A DNA stretch of 64,000 nucleotides from Paenibacillus sp. SYP-B3998 (GTDB lineage: Bacteria > Bacillota > Bacilli > Paenibacillales > NBRC-103111): NCBI RefSeq assembly GCF_010820665.1, contig NZ_JAAIKC010000012.1, positions 1 to 64,000 of the forward strand, in the 5' to 3' direction. Positions 43,841 through 52,173 of this stretch are shown here, piece after piece. The notes under the pieces were generated by a model that was not told the DNA's origin, did not search any database, and saw nothing but the letters and a program-made list of their open reading frames with translations. The first letter of the stretch is position 1. Every line of letters begins with the position of its first letter. A program made the position numbers and the translations under genes.

Positions 43841-43862
43841 ATTATTTATGTCCAAATTTTTC

Positions 43863-43895
43863 ACCCCGAAATGATAAAGAACATCATTTCGGGGT
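43863..43895. terminator. Second hairpin after livF
   Basis: ACCCCGAAATGAT (43863-43875) and ATCATTTCGGGGT (43883-43895) form a perfect 13-base stem. The T-rich flank lies on the minus-strand side, so it may act in that direction. Confidence 0.6.
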
Positions 43896-43963
43896 TCAGT
43901 TGCATGTCAATGAAGTTGTTATCATTCTAAGCAGATTGCTTCATTCAGGGGGTGGAACAAATC

Positions 43964-44146
43964 CCATGGAAATGGATAGACGATTCCAGTTATTGATCAT
44001 CATAATTTCCGTAAAATACATCCTGACATTGTCATATATTCCGTCCAGCACTTTCAATATCGGTAATATGATTACATGTTCGGTCAACGCTAAGGCAGTA
44101 GAGCCTCATTTACGGTTTCCCCTAGTTTTCGTGCATCTGCCCAGCT
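43964..44146 (+). pseudogene. Possible remnant of a WYL/HTH regulator N-terminus
   Basis: After GGGGGTGG, an ATG at 43964 opens MEMDRRFQLL, the way many HTH-WYL regulators begin (MDRRFQLL), and then the reading loses resemblance to any protein. It looks like a decayed gene start. The rest of the 43785-44222 gap shows nothing else. Confidence 0.25.
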
Positions 44147-44222
44147 AACTTCATCACCTGATAAAAGTCAAAACGTGTGCACATACAGAACCTCTACCTT
44201 CCTGAGCGTATTTGGAAGATGT

Positions 44223-44720
44223 TCAAGCATAAGGCTCCAATCCTTTTTCAATCCAATCTTCACGAGTGGGACCTAGTACATAAGGAACGCGTAAACCTGC
44301 TTGACGCATCAGTACTGTCATTTGACCCCGATGATGAATTTCATGCCGTAATGAATACCGTAAAGAAGCACCGTTCTGCCACTCCTCACCAGCCACGTTA
44401 ACAAGCTGACCAAGCGAATCATCGGTCCATTGGCTTCTCATGGCGCGCATCATGGATTGTCCAAGACGATGGTATTCACTCGCGATCTTTGCAGCCGACG
44501 CAGGTGCATTTTCTTCCGCCAAAGACTCGTCATAGGATAATCCTAAATAGGTTAGGAAGTTAATCGAGGTTACGAGATGCCAAGCAATCTGACCAAGAGT
44601 GCGCTGATTGTCTGAGACGATTTGTGTAAGTGATTCATCTGTAAGTGAGTCTAAAACCCGTTCAGTAATAGCAGACTCCATTTCGAATTCCTGCACGAAA
44701 TCATTGATTCTGGTAAACAT
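44223..44720 (-). CDS. DinB family protein
   Basis: ATG 44720 is chosen because GGAGGA lies 7 bases before it; the frame is open 21 codons further. The 165-residue protein is a four-helix DinB/YfiT-like bundle: FVQEFEMESAITERVLDSL, the His-containing LGQIAWHLVTSINFLTYLGL, and HEIHHRGQMTVLMRQAGLRV, whose histidines make the usual metal triad. These proteins often act as bacillithiol- or metal-dependent transferases. A CTGAC-N7-GTCAG palindrome lies 57 bases upstream, shared with the ydeI-like fragment at 45479. Confidence 0.9.
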   Translation of the reverse strand: MFTRINDFVQEFEMESAITERVLDSLTDESLTQIVSDNQRTLGQIAWHLVTSINFLTYLGLSYDESLAEENAPASAAKIASEYHRLGQSMMRAMRSQWTDDSLGQLVNVAGEEWQNGASLRYSLRHEIHHRGQMTVLMRQAGLRVPYVLGPTREDWIEKGLEPYA

Positions 44721-44776
44721 ACATGATTCCTCCAATAAAATAATTTTCCTACACCGCCAATTATATAGAGCTATTC

Positions 44777-44793
44777 CTGACACCTACGGTCAG
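44777..44793 (-). promoter_or_regulatory. CTGAC-N7-GTCAG palindrome upstream of the dinB gene
   Basis: CTGAC (44777-44781) and GTCAG (44789-44793) with a 7-base centre, 57 bases before the dinB start. The same arrangement occurs at 45517-45535. Candidate operator. Confidence 0.6.
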
Positions 44794-44874
44794 TAATTTT
44801 GGTACATAAACTAACTATAGGACGTCAAAAAAAGAGCTACTCCCTATTAGGAGAAGCCCCTATGTTTTATCCGA

Positions 44875-45315
44875 TTAATGCCAATGCAAGTTTTGGTTTA
44901 TTGCCGATTTCATCGATTGGTAATGCGCTGCGACACCACCGCTTATCTCCGCCAGCTTCTCGATAAGAATGTCCGGCTCGAGAATAACAAGCGATTCTCC
45001 ATAAGGAAGAAGAAAATAAGGCACATAAGACTGTAAGGAAGGAACACCAAGTCTGAATAAAGCTTGTCCATCCTTACGTTCAACAAGCGCATGGCCAAAC
45101 AACTAATGCTGACATAAGAGATCCAGCACTTGCTCATGCCCTTGTATCTTTACCGCTACGAGAGATTCCGCATCAAGGGAGTCCGGAAGCAAATTACGCA
45201 TCCGAATATGAATCTCCAACTCATCCGCAAGCTGCTGGGCCATCATTCGCCTGCCCGACCTTAGCAACCATAGGATGGAAAGCATGTTAGTTGCTTTGGA
45301 CATACGCTCGTCCAT
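44875..45315 (-). pseudogene. WYL-domain transcriptional regulator, broken
   Basis: The frame starts SKATNMLSILWLLRSGRRMM and AQQLADELEIHIR, the winged-helix start of YafY-type WYL regulators. It then jumps straight to a C-terminal segment (LPDSLDAESLVAVKI...). About 150-200 residues, including the second half of the HTH and the WYL core, are missing compared with the family's usual 300 or more. An in-frame TAG at 45103-45105 then interrupts the C-terminus, after which the frame continues FGHALVERKDGQALFRLGVP to 44875. It can no longer work as a regulator. Confidence 0.82.
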
Positions 45316-45332
45316 TCCTTCCTATCATGGAA

Positions 45333-45479
45333 TCAGTTATCAGTTTGACCAAGGATAAATTTTTTCGCAATTTGCAATCGGATTCCCAGTGAAGTGGCAT
45401 GATTGTCCTCAAGCCAATTATCGAGAGATTGTTGTTCGTTAAAGAACAAAATCGGTAATTCATTGGATTTCTTGATCAC
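45333..45479 (-). pseudogene. YdeI/OmdA-like protein, truncated after about 48 residues
   Basis: A GTG at 45479 with GGGGAGA 5 bases upstream opens MIKKSNELPILFFNEQQSLD, then NWLEDNHATSLGIRLQIAKK. This matches the N-terminus of YdeI/OmpD-associated proteins of about 190 residues. It ends at a TGA at 45333 after FILGQTDN, so most of the protein is absent. The intact-looking promoter region carries the CTGAC-N7-GTCAG palindrome. Confidence 0.65.
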
Positions 45480-45516
45480 TTGATTCTCTCCCCTGCTTGT
45501 AGTGTACATAATTATT

Positions 45517-45535
45517 ACTGACAGAAACAGTCAGT
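45517..45535 (-). promoter_or_regulatory. ACTGAC-N7-GTCAGT palindrome upstream of the ydeI fragment
   Basis: ACTGAC (45517-45522) and GTCAGT (45530-45535) with a 7-base centre, 38 bases before the GTG start. It has the same core and spacing as 44777-44793. Confidence 0.62.
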
Positions 45536-45589
45536 GTTTATCTCTGATTTTTCATACACCATCCATAAATCCTTCAATGTCATAAATAA

Positions 45590-45641
45590 AAACCCTCCCA
45601 ATTATAAGTTAACTCTAGCTTTACTAGAATTGGGAGGGTTT
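45590..45641. terminator. Terminator at the lysR end
   Basis: AAACCCTCCCAATT (45590-45603) and AATTGGGAGGGTTT (45628-45641) form a perfect 14-base stem, with A/T-rich flanks usable on both strands. Confidence 0.8.
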
Positions 45642-45664
45642 AATCTTATTTGTGTATTATTGTT

Positions 45665-46576
45665 CTAGCGTTCCCCGTTAGCAGGAATCCTCGATAGGGA
45701 TTCACGAGCAACATTGAGAAAAGCAAGGATTGCTGGTGAAATCCATTTTTCTCTATGCCAGGCCATCTGTGTAGCTACTCTAAGCTCTGACATCTCCCAA
45801 GGAAGGACAACGAGTTCTCCTCTTTCCAGTTCACCCGATACGGCCAGTTGAGGAAGAAATGCAATGCCAATGCCGGAGATTGCACATTGTTTTATTGCTT
45901 CAGCACTTGAAAATTCCAAATTCATATGTAATCTATCGATGCCTTCCCGAGCTAAAGCCTGATCAAAAAAGGTTCTGTACGTACAGCCTTTTTCGTTCAG
46001 AAGCAGGAGTTCTCCACGTAAATCTTCCAAATGAATCTCGCTTTTTTTCGTTAGAAGATGGTCCGGTGCTGCGTAGAGTCTAAATGGTTCTTCCAATAAG
46101 AGCTCAATTGAAAGTCCCGATGAATATATGGGTTGGTCAAGCATGAACACAACATCATTTCTACCGTCATACAGACTCTGTTTCAAATCCTCGTTAGGTG
46201 TCGGTCTAAAAATAAGTTGAACATCAGGACAACGCTTTCGATATAGTTGCAGAACTTTAGGAAGACGGTAAGCGCAATGCATCTCATTGGCGCCAATCGT
46301 GACCGTCCCGGTCATGTCATGATTATCGCTTACGGAAAGACGTGCTTCCTCAATGTTATTTAGCACACGCTCAACGTGAAACAAAAACTGCTTTCCAGCA
46401 TCTGTCAACACAACCTGTTTGCCTAAACGATCAAAAAGACGAACACCCAATTCTCCCTCTAATGCTTGTATTTGCAGGGTTACATTCGAAGGTACGTAGT
46501 TAAGCGCGGCCGCAGCCCGGCTGAAATTAAGAGTTGAGGCAACCATGCGAAAAGTAATCAGTTGACGAAGTTCCAA
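45665..46576 (-). CDS. LysR family transcriptional regulator
   Basis: This 303-residue protein has the LysR HTH at residues 1-60 (RQLITFRMVASTLNFSRAAA, then LQIQALEGELGVRLFDRLGK) and a co-inducer domain of the periplasmic-binding type. It is divergent from the MetX-like hydrolase gene at 46695. The shared 118-base gap holds an 8-base perfect dyad, TTAAGTAT-N8-ATACTTAA, so it probably controls that gene and itself. Confidence 0.93.
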   Translation of the reverse strand: MELRQLITFRMVASTLNFSRAAAALNYVPSNVTLQIQALEGELGVRLFDRLGKQVVLTDAGKQFLFHVERVLNNIEEARLSVSDNHDMTGTVTIGANEMHCAYRLPKVLQLYRKRCPDVQLIFRPTPNEDLKQSLYDGRNDVVFMLDQPIYSSGLSIELLLEEPFRLYAAPDHLLTKKSEIHLEDLRGELLLLNEKGCTYRTFFDQALAREGIDRLHMNLEFSSAEAIKQCAISGIGIAFLPQLAVSGELERGELVVLPWEMSELRVATQMAWHREKWISPAILAFLNVARESLSRIPANGER

Positions 46577-46618
46577 ACGTCATTCCCTCCCCGAAGTTTA
46601 ATAATACTGAATTACACA

Positions 46619-46642
46619 TTAAGTATCATTCAATATACTTAA
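46619..46642 (+). promoter_or_regulatory. Candidate LysR binding site
   Basis: TTAAGTAT (46619-46626) and ATACTTAA (46635-46642) form a perfect dyad containing the T-N11-A pattern of LysR boxes, between the divergent lysR and hydrolase genes. Confidence 0.65.
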
Positions 46643-46694
46643 CACTATCACTCGATTAGAATGAAATCAATTCAATTGTGGGAGAGGTTTTATC

Positions 46695-47675
46695 ATGGAC
46701 TATGAAATTTTTGAGCTAGGCGATTACACCCTGCAGTCGGGAACCGTGTTAAATAACGCCTTTCTGGCATACAAAACTTATGGGACTTTGAATGCTGAGA
46801 AGAACAATGTTATCTTGTATCCAACCGCTCTGGGCGATACCCATCGAAGTAATGAATGGTTGATCGGCGAAGGTATGGCACTGGATCCAAATAAATACTT
46901 TATTGTTGTTCCAAATCTGCTGGGAAACGGCTTGTCATCATCCCCTAGCAACTCAGAAACACCGTTAGATAAGAATTCCTTTCCTCTCATTACCATCTAT
47001 GATAATGTGCGGATGCAGCACCATCTCATGACGTACAAGCTAGGGATTAAAAAGATCGCTCTGGTCACAGGCTGGTCATTGGGAGCTATGCAAACCTTTG
47101 AATGGGGAGCCGCATATCCCGATATGGTTCAGCGGATAGCCCCTTTTAACGGTACAGCCAAAACTTGGCCACACGCCTATGCCTTCTTTGAAGGTGTTAA
47201 AGCTCCACTGGAGGCTGATGCGAGCACAGGCTTACGAGCTGTGGGACGTATTTACGCCGGATGGGGATTCTCGCATGCGTTCTATCGTAAAGGCTGCTAC
47301 AAGGAGCTAGGGTACTATTCATTAGATGAGTTTATTACCGGTTTCTGGGAACAAAACTTTCTTACTCTTGACCCTTATAACTTATTGACAATGTTTCGTA
47401 CAGGGCAACATGCCGATATCAGCAATAATTCATTGTACAATGGCGATTTCAATAAGGCGCTCCATTGCATCAAGGCTCAAGCCTGCATCATGCCAGGAGC
47501 AACAGATCTCTATTTTACGCACGATGATAACAAGTTCGAAGTCGATCATATGCCGAACGCACGCTTACATCCGATAGACTCCATTTGGGGGCATTTTGCT
47601 GGAAGGGGTATTCATCAGCCTGATATCACATTCATTAATGATGCGTTAAATCATCTTCTATCCATTAAACAATAA
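46695..47675 (+). CDS. MetX-like alpha/beta hydrolase (homoserine acetyltransferase-like)
   Basis: This 326-residue protein follows the MetX/YbaC-type alpha/beta fold: LAYKTYGTLNAEKNNVILYP, nucleophile elbow TGWSLGAMQTFEWG (Ser), acid residue near ATDLYFTHDD, and a late His in DSIWGHFAGRG. True homoserine O-acetyltransferases share this frame, but the oxyanion-hole sequence here (ALGDTHRSNEWLIGEG) differs from canonical ALTGD...W. It should be called a hydrolase or acyltransferase without a set substrate. It is probably under the divergent LysR regulator. Confidence 0.85.
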   Translation: MDYEIFELGDYTLQSGTVLNNAFLAYKTYGTLNAEKNNVILYPTALGDTHRSNEWLIGEGMALDPNKYFIVVPNLLGNGLSSSPSNSETPLDKNSFPLITIYDNVRMQHHLMTYKLGIKKIALVTGWSLGAMQTFEWGAAYPDMVQRIAPFNGTAKTWPHAYAFFEGVKAPLEADASTGLRAVGRIYAGWGFSHAFYRKGCYKELGYYSLDEFITGFWEQNFLTLDPYNLLTMFRTGQHADISNNSLYNGDFNKALHCIKAQACIMPGATDLYFTHDDNKFEVDHMPNARLHPIDSIWGHFAGRGIHQPDITFINDALNHLLSIKQ

Positions 47676-47920
47676 ATTCTTAACATACTACCTTGCTCGA
47701 AGTTTTTTTGACAAAAATATCCCCCCATTGTTATGCCAGTTGCTTGGTCACAGATAAGTTTTATCAGTTATACTGCCAGTTAGGTTAGAAAAGGCAGCCT
47801 TCTTACCGGCTGCCTTTTCCTGTAGTTGTTTCAACTATCGTTTCTTGTTAGATGAACGACATCATTATTTCTTCTATTCTCGTCTTTTGAGAAGCTGATG
47901 ATGATCTTTTCGCTCAGTTC

Positions 47921-48793
47921 TTATGAACCTCTTCGTCTCCAGCCGAACACGCGCACATGTACGATTCCCTTAGTCACCCAATGCGTCAGCACGTAAAGCG
48001 CAATAAAAAGAATGATGAGCGGTTTAAATAAAAACCATGCGAGTATCCATGAGACTAAAATCTGCCACGGTTTCAATTTGCGCAAAACCTTCGTAGGCCA
48101 CAAAAATAAGCGAAACACCGTATAACGGTGCTGCAACGCCTCTAAATATTCGTCTTGAATCTGTTTATCCTCGGGATTTAGCCGTACCGCATTCTGCATG
48201 TACGTTTCTTTAAGGTCGTAATCACCGCGATGGCCCGCAGCCCAAGCCAAATACAAGAGCATGTACGGCATTTCGGCGTCATACTGAACAGCCTGGCGGT
48301 CTAGTCGCCTAGATTCTGCGACGTTTCCTAACATCGCCTCCGTATAGCTCAGCATTGCCAAATAAAGCGGAGTTTCCGGACTGAGCTCCAAAGCCTGCAG
48401 CAGTTGCTCCCTCGACTCTTTGAAATTCCCCTTCTTATTCAACTTATTCGCTTTCAAGAAATAATAATGAGCCTCGTAAGGATCGATTCGCAAGGCTTCC
48501 TGAAGTGCTTCGTTGAACGAATGTTCGTCCTCTGTCTCATAATAGACACCCACGCGCACATACCACGCCAGTTCATGCTCCGGCTCTCTTGCAAGCGCCT
48601 CTTTTGCCCAATGCAGCGCCTTCTGATTTTCGTCCATCAAAGAATAAATCCGGGCGATCAGCGCATAAGCATCCGGGTTATCCGGATCCTGTCGCAGCAA
48701 TTGCTCCGCTTCCACTAGAGCTTCCTTATATCGCTTCCAATTGATAAGTTGATTCACCACGGCATAGGCTGCTTTAATCGAATCTTTTTCCAC
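47921..48793 (-). CDS. TPR-repeat membrane-anchored protein (partner of AAA ATPase)
   Basis: GTG 48793 is taken as the start (GGGAGG 9 bases upstream); the frame reaches 42 codons further into the AAA gene. The 290-residue protein has about five TPR units, including EALVEAEQLLRQDPDNPDAY and QALHWAKEALAREPEHELAW. After these, WQILVSWILAWFLFKPLIIL and FIALYVLTHWVTKG form a C-terminal membrane hairpin and a basic tail. It starts 29 bases after the AAA gene ends. I infer that it tethers or recruits substrates for the ATPase at the membrane. Confidence 0.8.
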   Translation of the reverse strand: MEKDSIKAAYAVVNQLINWKRYKEALVEAEQLLRQDPDNPDAYALIARIYSLMDENQKALHWAKEALAREPEHELAWYVRVGVYYETEDEHSFNEALQEALRIDPYEAHYYFLKANKLNKKGNFKESREQLLQALELSPETPLYLAMLSYTEAMLGNVAESRRLDRQAVQYDAEMPYMLLYLAWAAGHRGDYDLKETYMQNAVRLNPEDKQIQDEYLEALQHRYTVFRLFLWPTKVLRKLKPWQILVSWILAWFLFKPLIILFIALYVLTHWVTKGIVHVRVFGWRRRGS

Positions 48794-48822
48794 CGTAGAA
48801 GACCTCCCGTTTCCCCACCATA

Positions 48823-49779
48823 CTACTTGATCCCGTGCTTTTTCACATAGTCTAATACGATCTGGTAATCTCTGTTCACATCGCTGAAAGTAGCGTAATT
48901 TTTCGCCGTCGAGAACCAATCCAGCGTCGTTGCCTTCCGGGTCTTCGCCGCTTTCTTCAAATCATCCTGCGTGATCGGCTGGATCTCCCCCGTCTCGAAC
49001 ATGCGCTCCATCGCGGATTCTACAGCATCCTTCACCACTTGCTCCAAATCAGCACCAGAAAAATGCTTTGTCTCTGTTGCAATCTTCGATAAATTCAACG
49101 ACTCCGTCGGCTTGCCGGAGATCTTCAGTTGAAGAATCGTCTGACGTTCGGCTTCCTCTGGCGGCGGTACGAACACTAGATGGTTGAAGCGACCCGGGCG
49201 CCGCAGCGCGGAATCGAGATACCACGGTGTATTGGTCGCGCCGATCACAAACACGTTATCGTTCTGTGATTGCAGCCCGTCAAGCTCCAGCAGAAGCTGA
49301 TTGACGAGCATCCGGTCGTGATGCTGCCGCATCTGATGACGGCTCCCCCCCATGGCATCCAGCTCGTCGATAAAGATAACGCACGGCTTGTTCTCCCGCG
49401 CCTTCTCGAAAATATCATGCAAATTGTGCTCGCTCTGACCCACATACATCGAGAGGATTGCTTGAAGCTCGATGTGCATGAAATTCGCGTCGATCTCTCC
49501 CGCTACCGCCCGCGCCAAGAACGTTTTACCGCAGCCCGGAGGTCCAAACAACAGCAGACTTCCCCCAGCTTCCTTTCCGTATGCGGCAAATAACTCAGGC
49601 TGCTTCAGCGGTAAGATGAAGTTCATCCTGATTTTCTTTTTCACGTCCTCCAAGCCGCCTACATCGGCGAATGTCTCCTTTGGCTTCTCTGACTCGACAA
49701 GCGAGTGATCATCTTTGCTGAATTGAATGAGCTTTAAATTTTTGCGTCTTTTTTCCGCGAGCTCGTCATGATCGGTCAT
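48823..49779 (-). CDS. AAA ATPase (spastin/Cdc48-like single module)
   Basis: This 318-residue protein has an N-terminal charged stretch and one AAA module: Walker A LFGPPGCGKTFLARAVAGE (around residue 75), pore-loop region ILSMYVGQSEHNLHDIFEKA, Walker B CVIFIDELDAMGG, sensor 1 VFVIGATNTPWYLD and arginine fingers ALRRPGRF. A small helical lid follows (FSGADLEQVVKDAVESAMER). It lacks protease domains, so it is a remodelling ATPase that probably forms a hexamer. It is co-transcribed with a TPR membrane protein. Confidence 0.9.
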   Translation of the reverse strand: MTDHDELAEKRRKNLKLIQFSKDDHSLVESEKPKETFADVGGLEDVKKKIRMNFILPLKQPELFAAYGKEAGGSLLLFGPPGCGKTFLARAVAGEIDANFMHIELQAILSMYVGQSEHNLHDIFEKARENKPCVIFIDELDAMGGSRHQMRQHHDRMLVNQLLLELDGLQSQNDNVFVIGATNTPWYLDSALRRPGRFNHLVFVPPPEEAERQTILQLKISGKPTESLNLSKIATETKHFSGADLEQVVKDAVESAMERMFETGEIQPITQDDLKKAAKTRKATTLDWFSTAKNYATFSDVNRDYQIVLDYVKKHGIK

Positions 49780-50088
49780 CCTTTTCTCTCCCCTATAATT
49801 GGTAAGATAAGTTTACCATATTTTCGAAGACATATTACTCAACTGATCTGTAAGACTCATATCGTAAACAAATAAGCATAAGCGACATTTTCATAGCAAC
49901 GGGATTTGACTTGCTTCTGTTACTCCCCAAAATCAATCATATTACAAATAAACAACTATAAAATAATGGTTCCATTATTTGAATTTTTTTCTAAATGTGA
50001 TATCATCATAATATCATTAGATTATAACAAATGGCCGCAAGGGGATGAACTAAAGGCTATTTCTGTGGCAAAAGGAGGAATGACATGA

Positions 50089-51168
50089 ATGAACAGACAG
50101 CTTAGGGCATGCTTGTCGAAAAGGCATATTCAGCGGTGGGCCGAACGCCCCAACCATCAGTTAACCGTCGGATTGATTCACCATTCCGCGCGTTCGATCT
50201 GGACTTCGGGACAGGGGAACGGAGTGGATTCATCCCAATTCCTATATGAGATTGGTTCGATTACCAAAACAATGACCGGCTTGTTATTGGCTATCGGCGA
50301 GAAGAATGGAGTCTGGAGCCCTTCCGACCGACTGTCTGACTTCGTTCCCGAATGGTCCTCCAGTCCATTTGCCAGAGGGACAACTTTGCTGCAGCTGGCT
50401 ACTCACACGTCGGGTCTACCCATGGTGCCTAAAAATATGAAAGGATCCATCATAAATTCACTGAATCCTTATGCGAATTACAAGGATGATGATTTAATCA
50501 GCGCTGTTGCATTGGAAAGTCCGAAGAAAAGCAACAAACACAGCTATTCCAATTATGGTTTTGGTCTGCTGGGTTGGCTGTTTGCCAGACGCTTGGGGGG
50601 TAGCCTGGATGAAGCCTTGCGCGATCTGGTATTTAAACCTCTCGGAATGGTCGATACCGCTATAAGACTCCCCGAAGACCAACGCAAACAGATGCTGCCC
50701 GTCTTCAATGCCAAGGGGAAACCTGTACCGCATTGGGATTTCGGAGATACAATGGCAGGAGCTGGAGCCGTTCGTTCGACCGTTTCAGACATGCTTCATT
50801 ACATTGACGCTCAGTTGAGTGACACCGATCATTCCCTGCATACCTCGCTTGCGGAATGTAGGAAAGCGCAGCACGACATTTTTCCGAGCAGGGGGGTCGG
50901 CATCGGTTTTGGCTGGATGTTCTTCAGAGAGAAGGATGGTTCCACCACGCACTGGCATAACGGAGGAACGTACGGATCAAGCAGTTTTGCAACATTCAAT
51001 CGGGATAAAAGGATCGGATTGGTCATTTTATCCAATAACGGAAGTGATATTTGGAGCCAACTTGCACCTATGATCGGCATCCGCAAGATGTCTGTTGATA
51101 TGCTGGCTACCCTACTTACAAAGGAATTGTTCAAAACCGATTTCGCTGCCGAACAATCAAAAGAATAA
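50089..51168 (+). CDS. Class C beta-lactamase-like serine hydrolase
   Basis: This 359-residue protein has the SxxK motif in YEIGSITKTMTGLLLA, YxN in HSYSNYGFGLLGW and a third motif WHNGGTYGSSS, as in the AmpC/esterase/D-aminopeptidase family. There is no clear signal peptide, so a cytoplasmic esterase or peptidase role is possible. AAAGGAGG lies 10 bases before ATG 50089. The YhfC gene starts 13 bases after its stop, making a two-gene operon. The 309-base gap before it holds no gene. Confidence 0.9.
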   Translation: MNRQLRACLSKRHIQRWAERPNHQLTVGLIHHSARSIWTSGQGNGVDSSQFLYEIGSITKTMTGLLLAIGEKNGVWSPSDRLSDFVPEWSSSPFARGTTLLQLATHTSGLPMVPKNMKGSIINSLNPYANYKDDDLISAVALESPKKSNKHSYSNYGFGLLGWLFARRLGGSLDEALRDLVFKPLGMVDTAIRLPEDQRKQMLPVFNAKGKPVPHWDFGDTMAGAGAVRSTVSDMLHYIDAQLSDTDHSLHTSLAECRKAQHDIFPSRGVGIGFGWMFFREKDGSTTHWHNGGTYGSSSFATFNRDKRIGLVILSNNGSDIWSQLAPMIGIRKMSVDMLATLLTKELFKTDFAAEQSKE

Positions 51169-51181
51169 GGAGTGAAGCCAC

Positions 51182-52018
51182 ATGGTAAGTCAAGGCTCCA
51201 TCATCGCTATGATTGTTCAGGTTATTCTAGGCATTGTCATTCCGTTGTCTTTGCTCATTTATTACCGCAGTACGCTTAAAATTTCTTATCGTGCGGTCGG
51301 TGTCGGCATTCTTATCTTTATCGTTTTCTCGCAGTTATTGGAGCAAGTGCTGCATGTATATATGCTTTCAGGTAACCAAACAACGACAGAGTGGCTGAAA
51401 AATCCGTGGATGGCAGCCGTTTACGGCGGACTGGCCGCAAGTATATTTGAAAACGCGGGACGTTGGCTAGGCTTCTCGTTTCTATTAAAAAAGCGTCAAG
51501 AGCGCAAAGACGGCATTGCTGTAGGGATAGGCCACGGAGGTATCGAGGTATTGCTTATAAGCGTGGTTATGGGCATAATGGGGATCGTGTTTGCAACCAT
51601 GATTAACACAGGAACCTTCGAGCAAATGTTCAGCTCCAAAGTACCCCCAGAGCAAATTGCGCTGTTCCAAGGGCTCCGAGACCGAATTACTCATGCATCG
51701 CAGAGTGAATATTGGCTGGGCGCGTTCGAGCGCATCCCAGCAATCTTTATCCAAATTGCACTTTCATTAATTGTTTTGTACGGGATTCGGACACGTAAGG
51801 CCGTATACTTGCTTTATGTTGTTTTGCTTCATGCTCTAGTCGATTTTTTTGCAGGTCTGTATCAAGCTAAGATGTTACCGCTATGGGTAGTGGAATGTAT
51901 CGTTTGGATATGCGGGCTCGTTGCCGTCATTGTGATTGTGAAGTCAAAAGAATGGTTTGCTAAATTGGCGCCGTGTTCAGAAAAAACAAAGGGGGACTCT
52001 CCAGATGAACAGCCGTAA
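51182..52018 (+). CDS. YhfC family intramembrane glutamic-type protease
   Basis: This 278-residue membrane protein has about seven helices. The polar motifs of the YhfC/CAAX-protease-like group lie inside the helices: SIFENAGRWLGF (E-x-x-x-R), VGIGHGGIEVLLIS (H and E) and LLHALVDFFAGL (H and D). Members are predicted to cut peptides within the membrane. It is coupled to a serine hydrolase, so the pair may process and modify the same small substrate; this is inference. Confidence 0.85.
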   Translation: MVSQGSIIAMIVQVILGIVIPLSLLIYYRSTLKISYRAVGVGILIFIVFSQLLEQVLHVYMLSGNQTTTEWLKNPWMAAVYGGLAASIFENAGRWLGFSFLLKKRQERKDGIAVGIGHGGIEVLLISVVMGIMGIVFATMINTGTFEQMFSSKVPPEQIALFQGLRDRITHASQSEYWLGAFERIPAIFIQIALSLIVLYGIRTRKAVYLLYVVLLHALVDFFAGLYQAKMLPLWVVECIVWICGLVAVIVIVKSKEWFAKLAPCSEKTKGDSPDEQP

Positions 52019-52078
52019 TTGTGGGTGTTGTCAAAACATGCGTCTCTTTTGCGGATGTAAAACGCAGTTACAGAATAC

Positions 52079-52127
52079 AATAGGATGTGCCCTTTGGCTG
52101 TTCCACAGTCAAGGGGCGCATCCTATT
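52079..52127 (+). terminator. Terminator after the yhfC-like gene
   Basis: AATAGGATG (52079-52087) pairs with CATCCTATT (52119-52127), with inner GCCC/GGGC pairing. The T-tract is weak. Confidence 0.6.
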
Positions 52128-52173
52128 GTTTCGCGCACAAGTAGAGCGGAGGTCACCCTGCATACCAGTGCAT

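Noticed and set aside
46695-47675. Annotation as metX (homoserine O-acetyltransferase)
   Set aside because: Fold and nucleophile elbow agree, but the substrate-binding sequence differs and no methionine genes are adjacent, so only the family is claimed.
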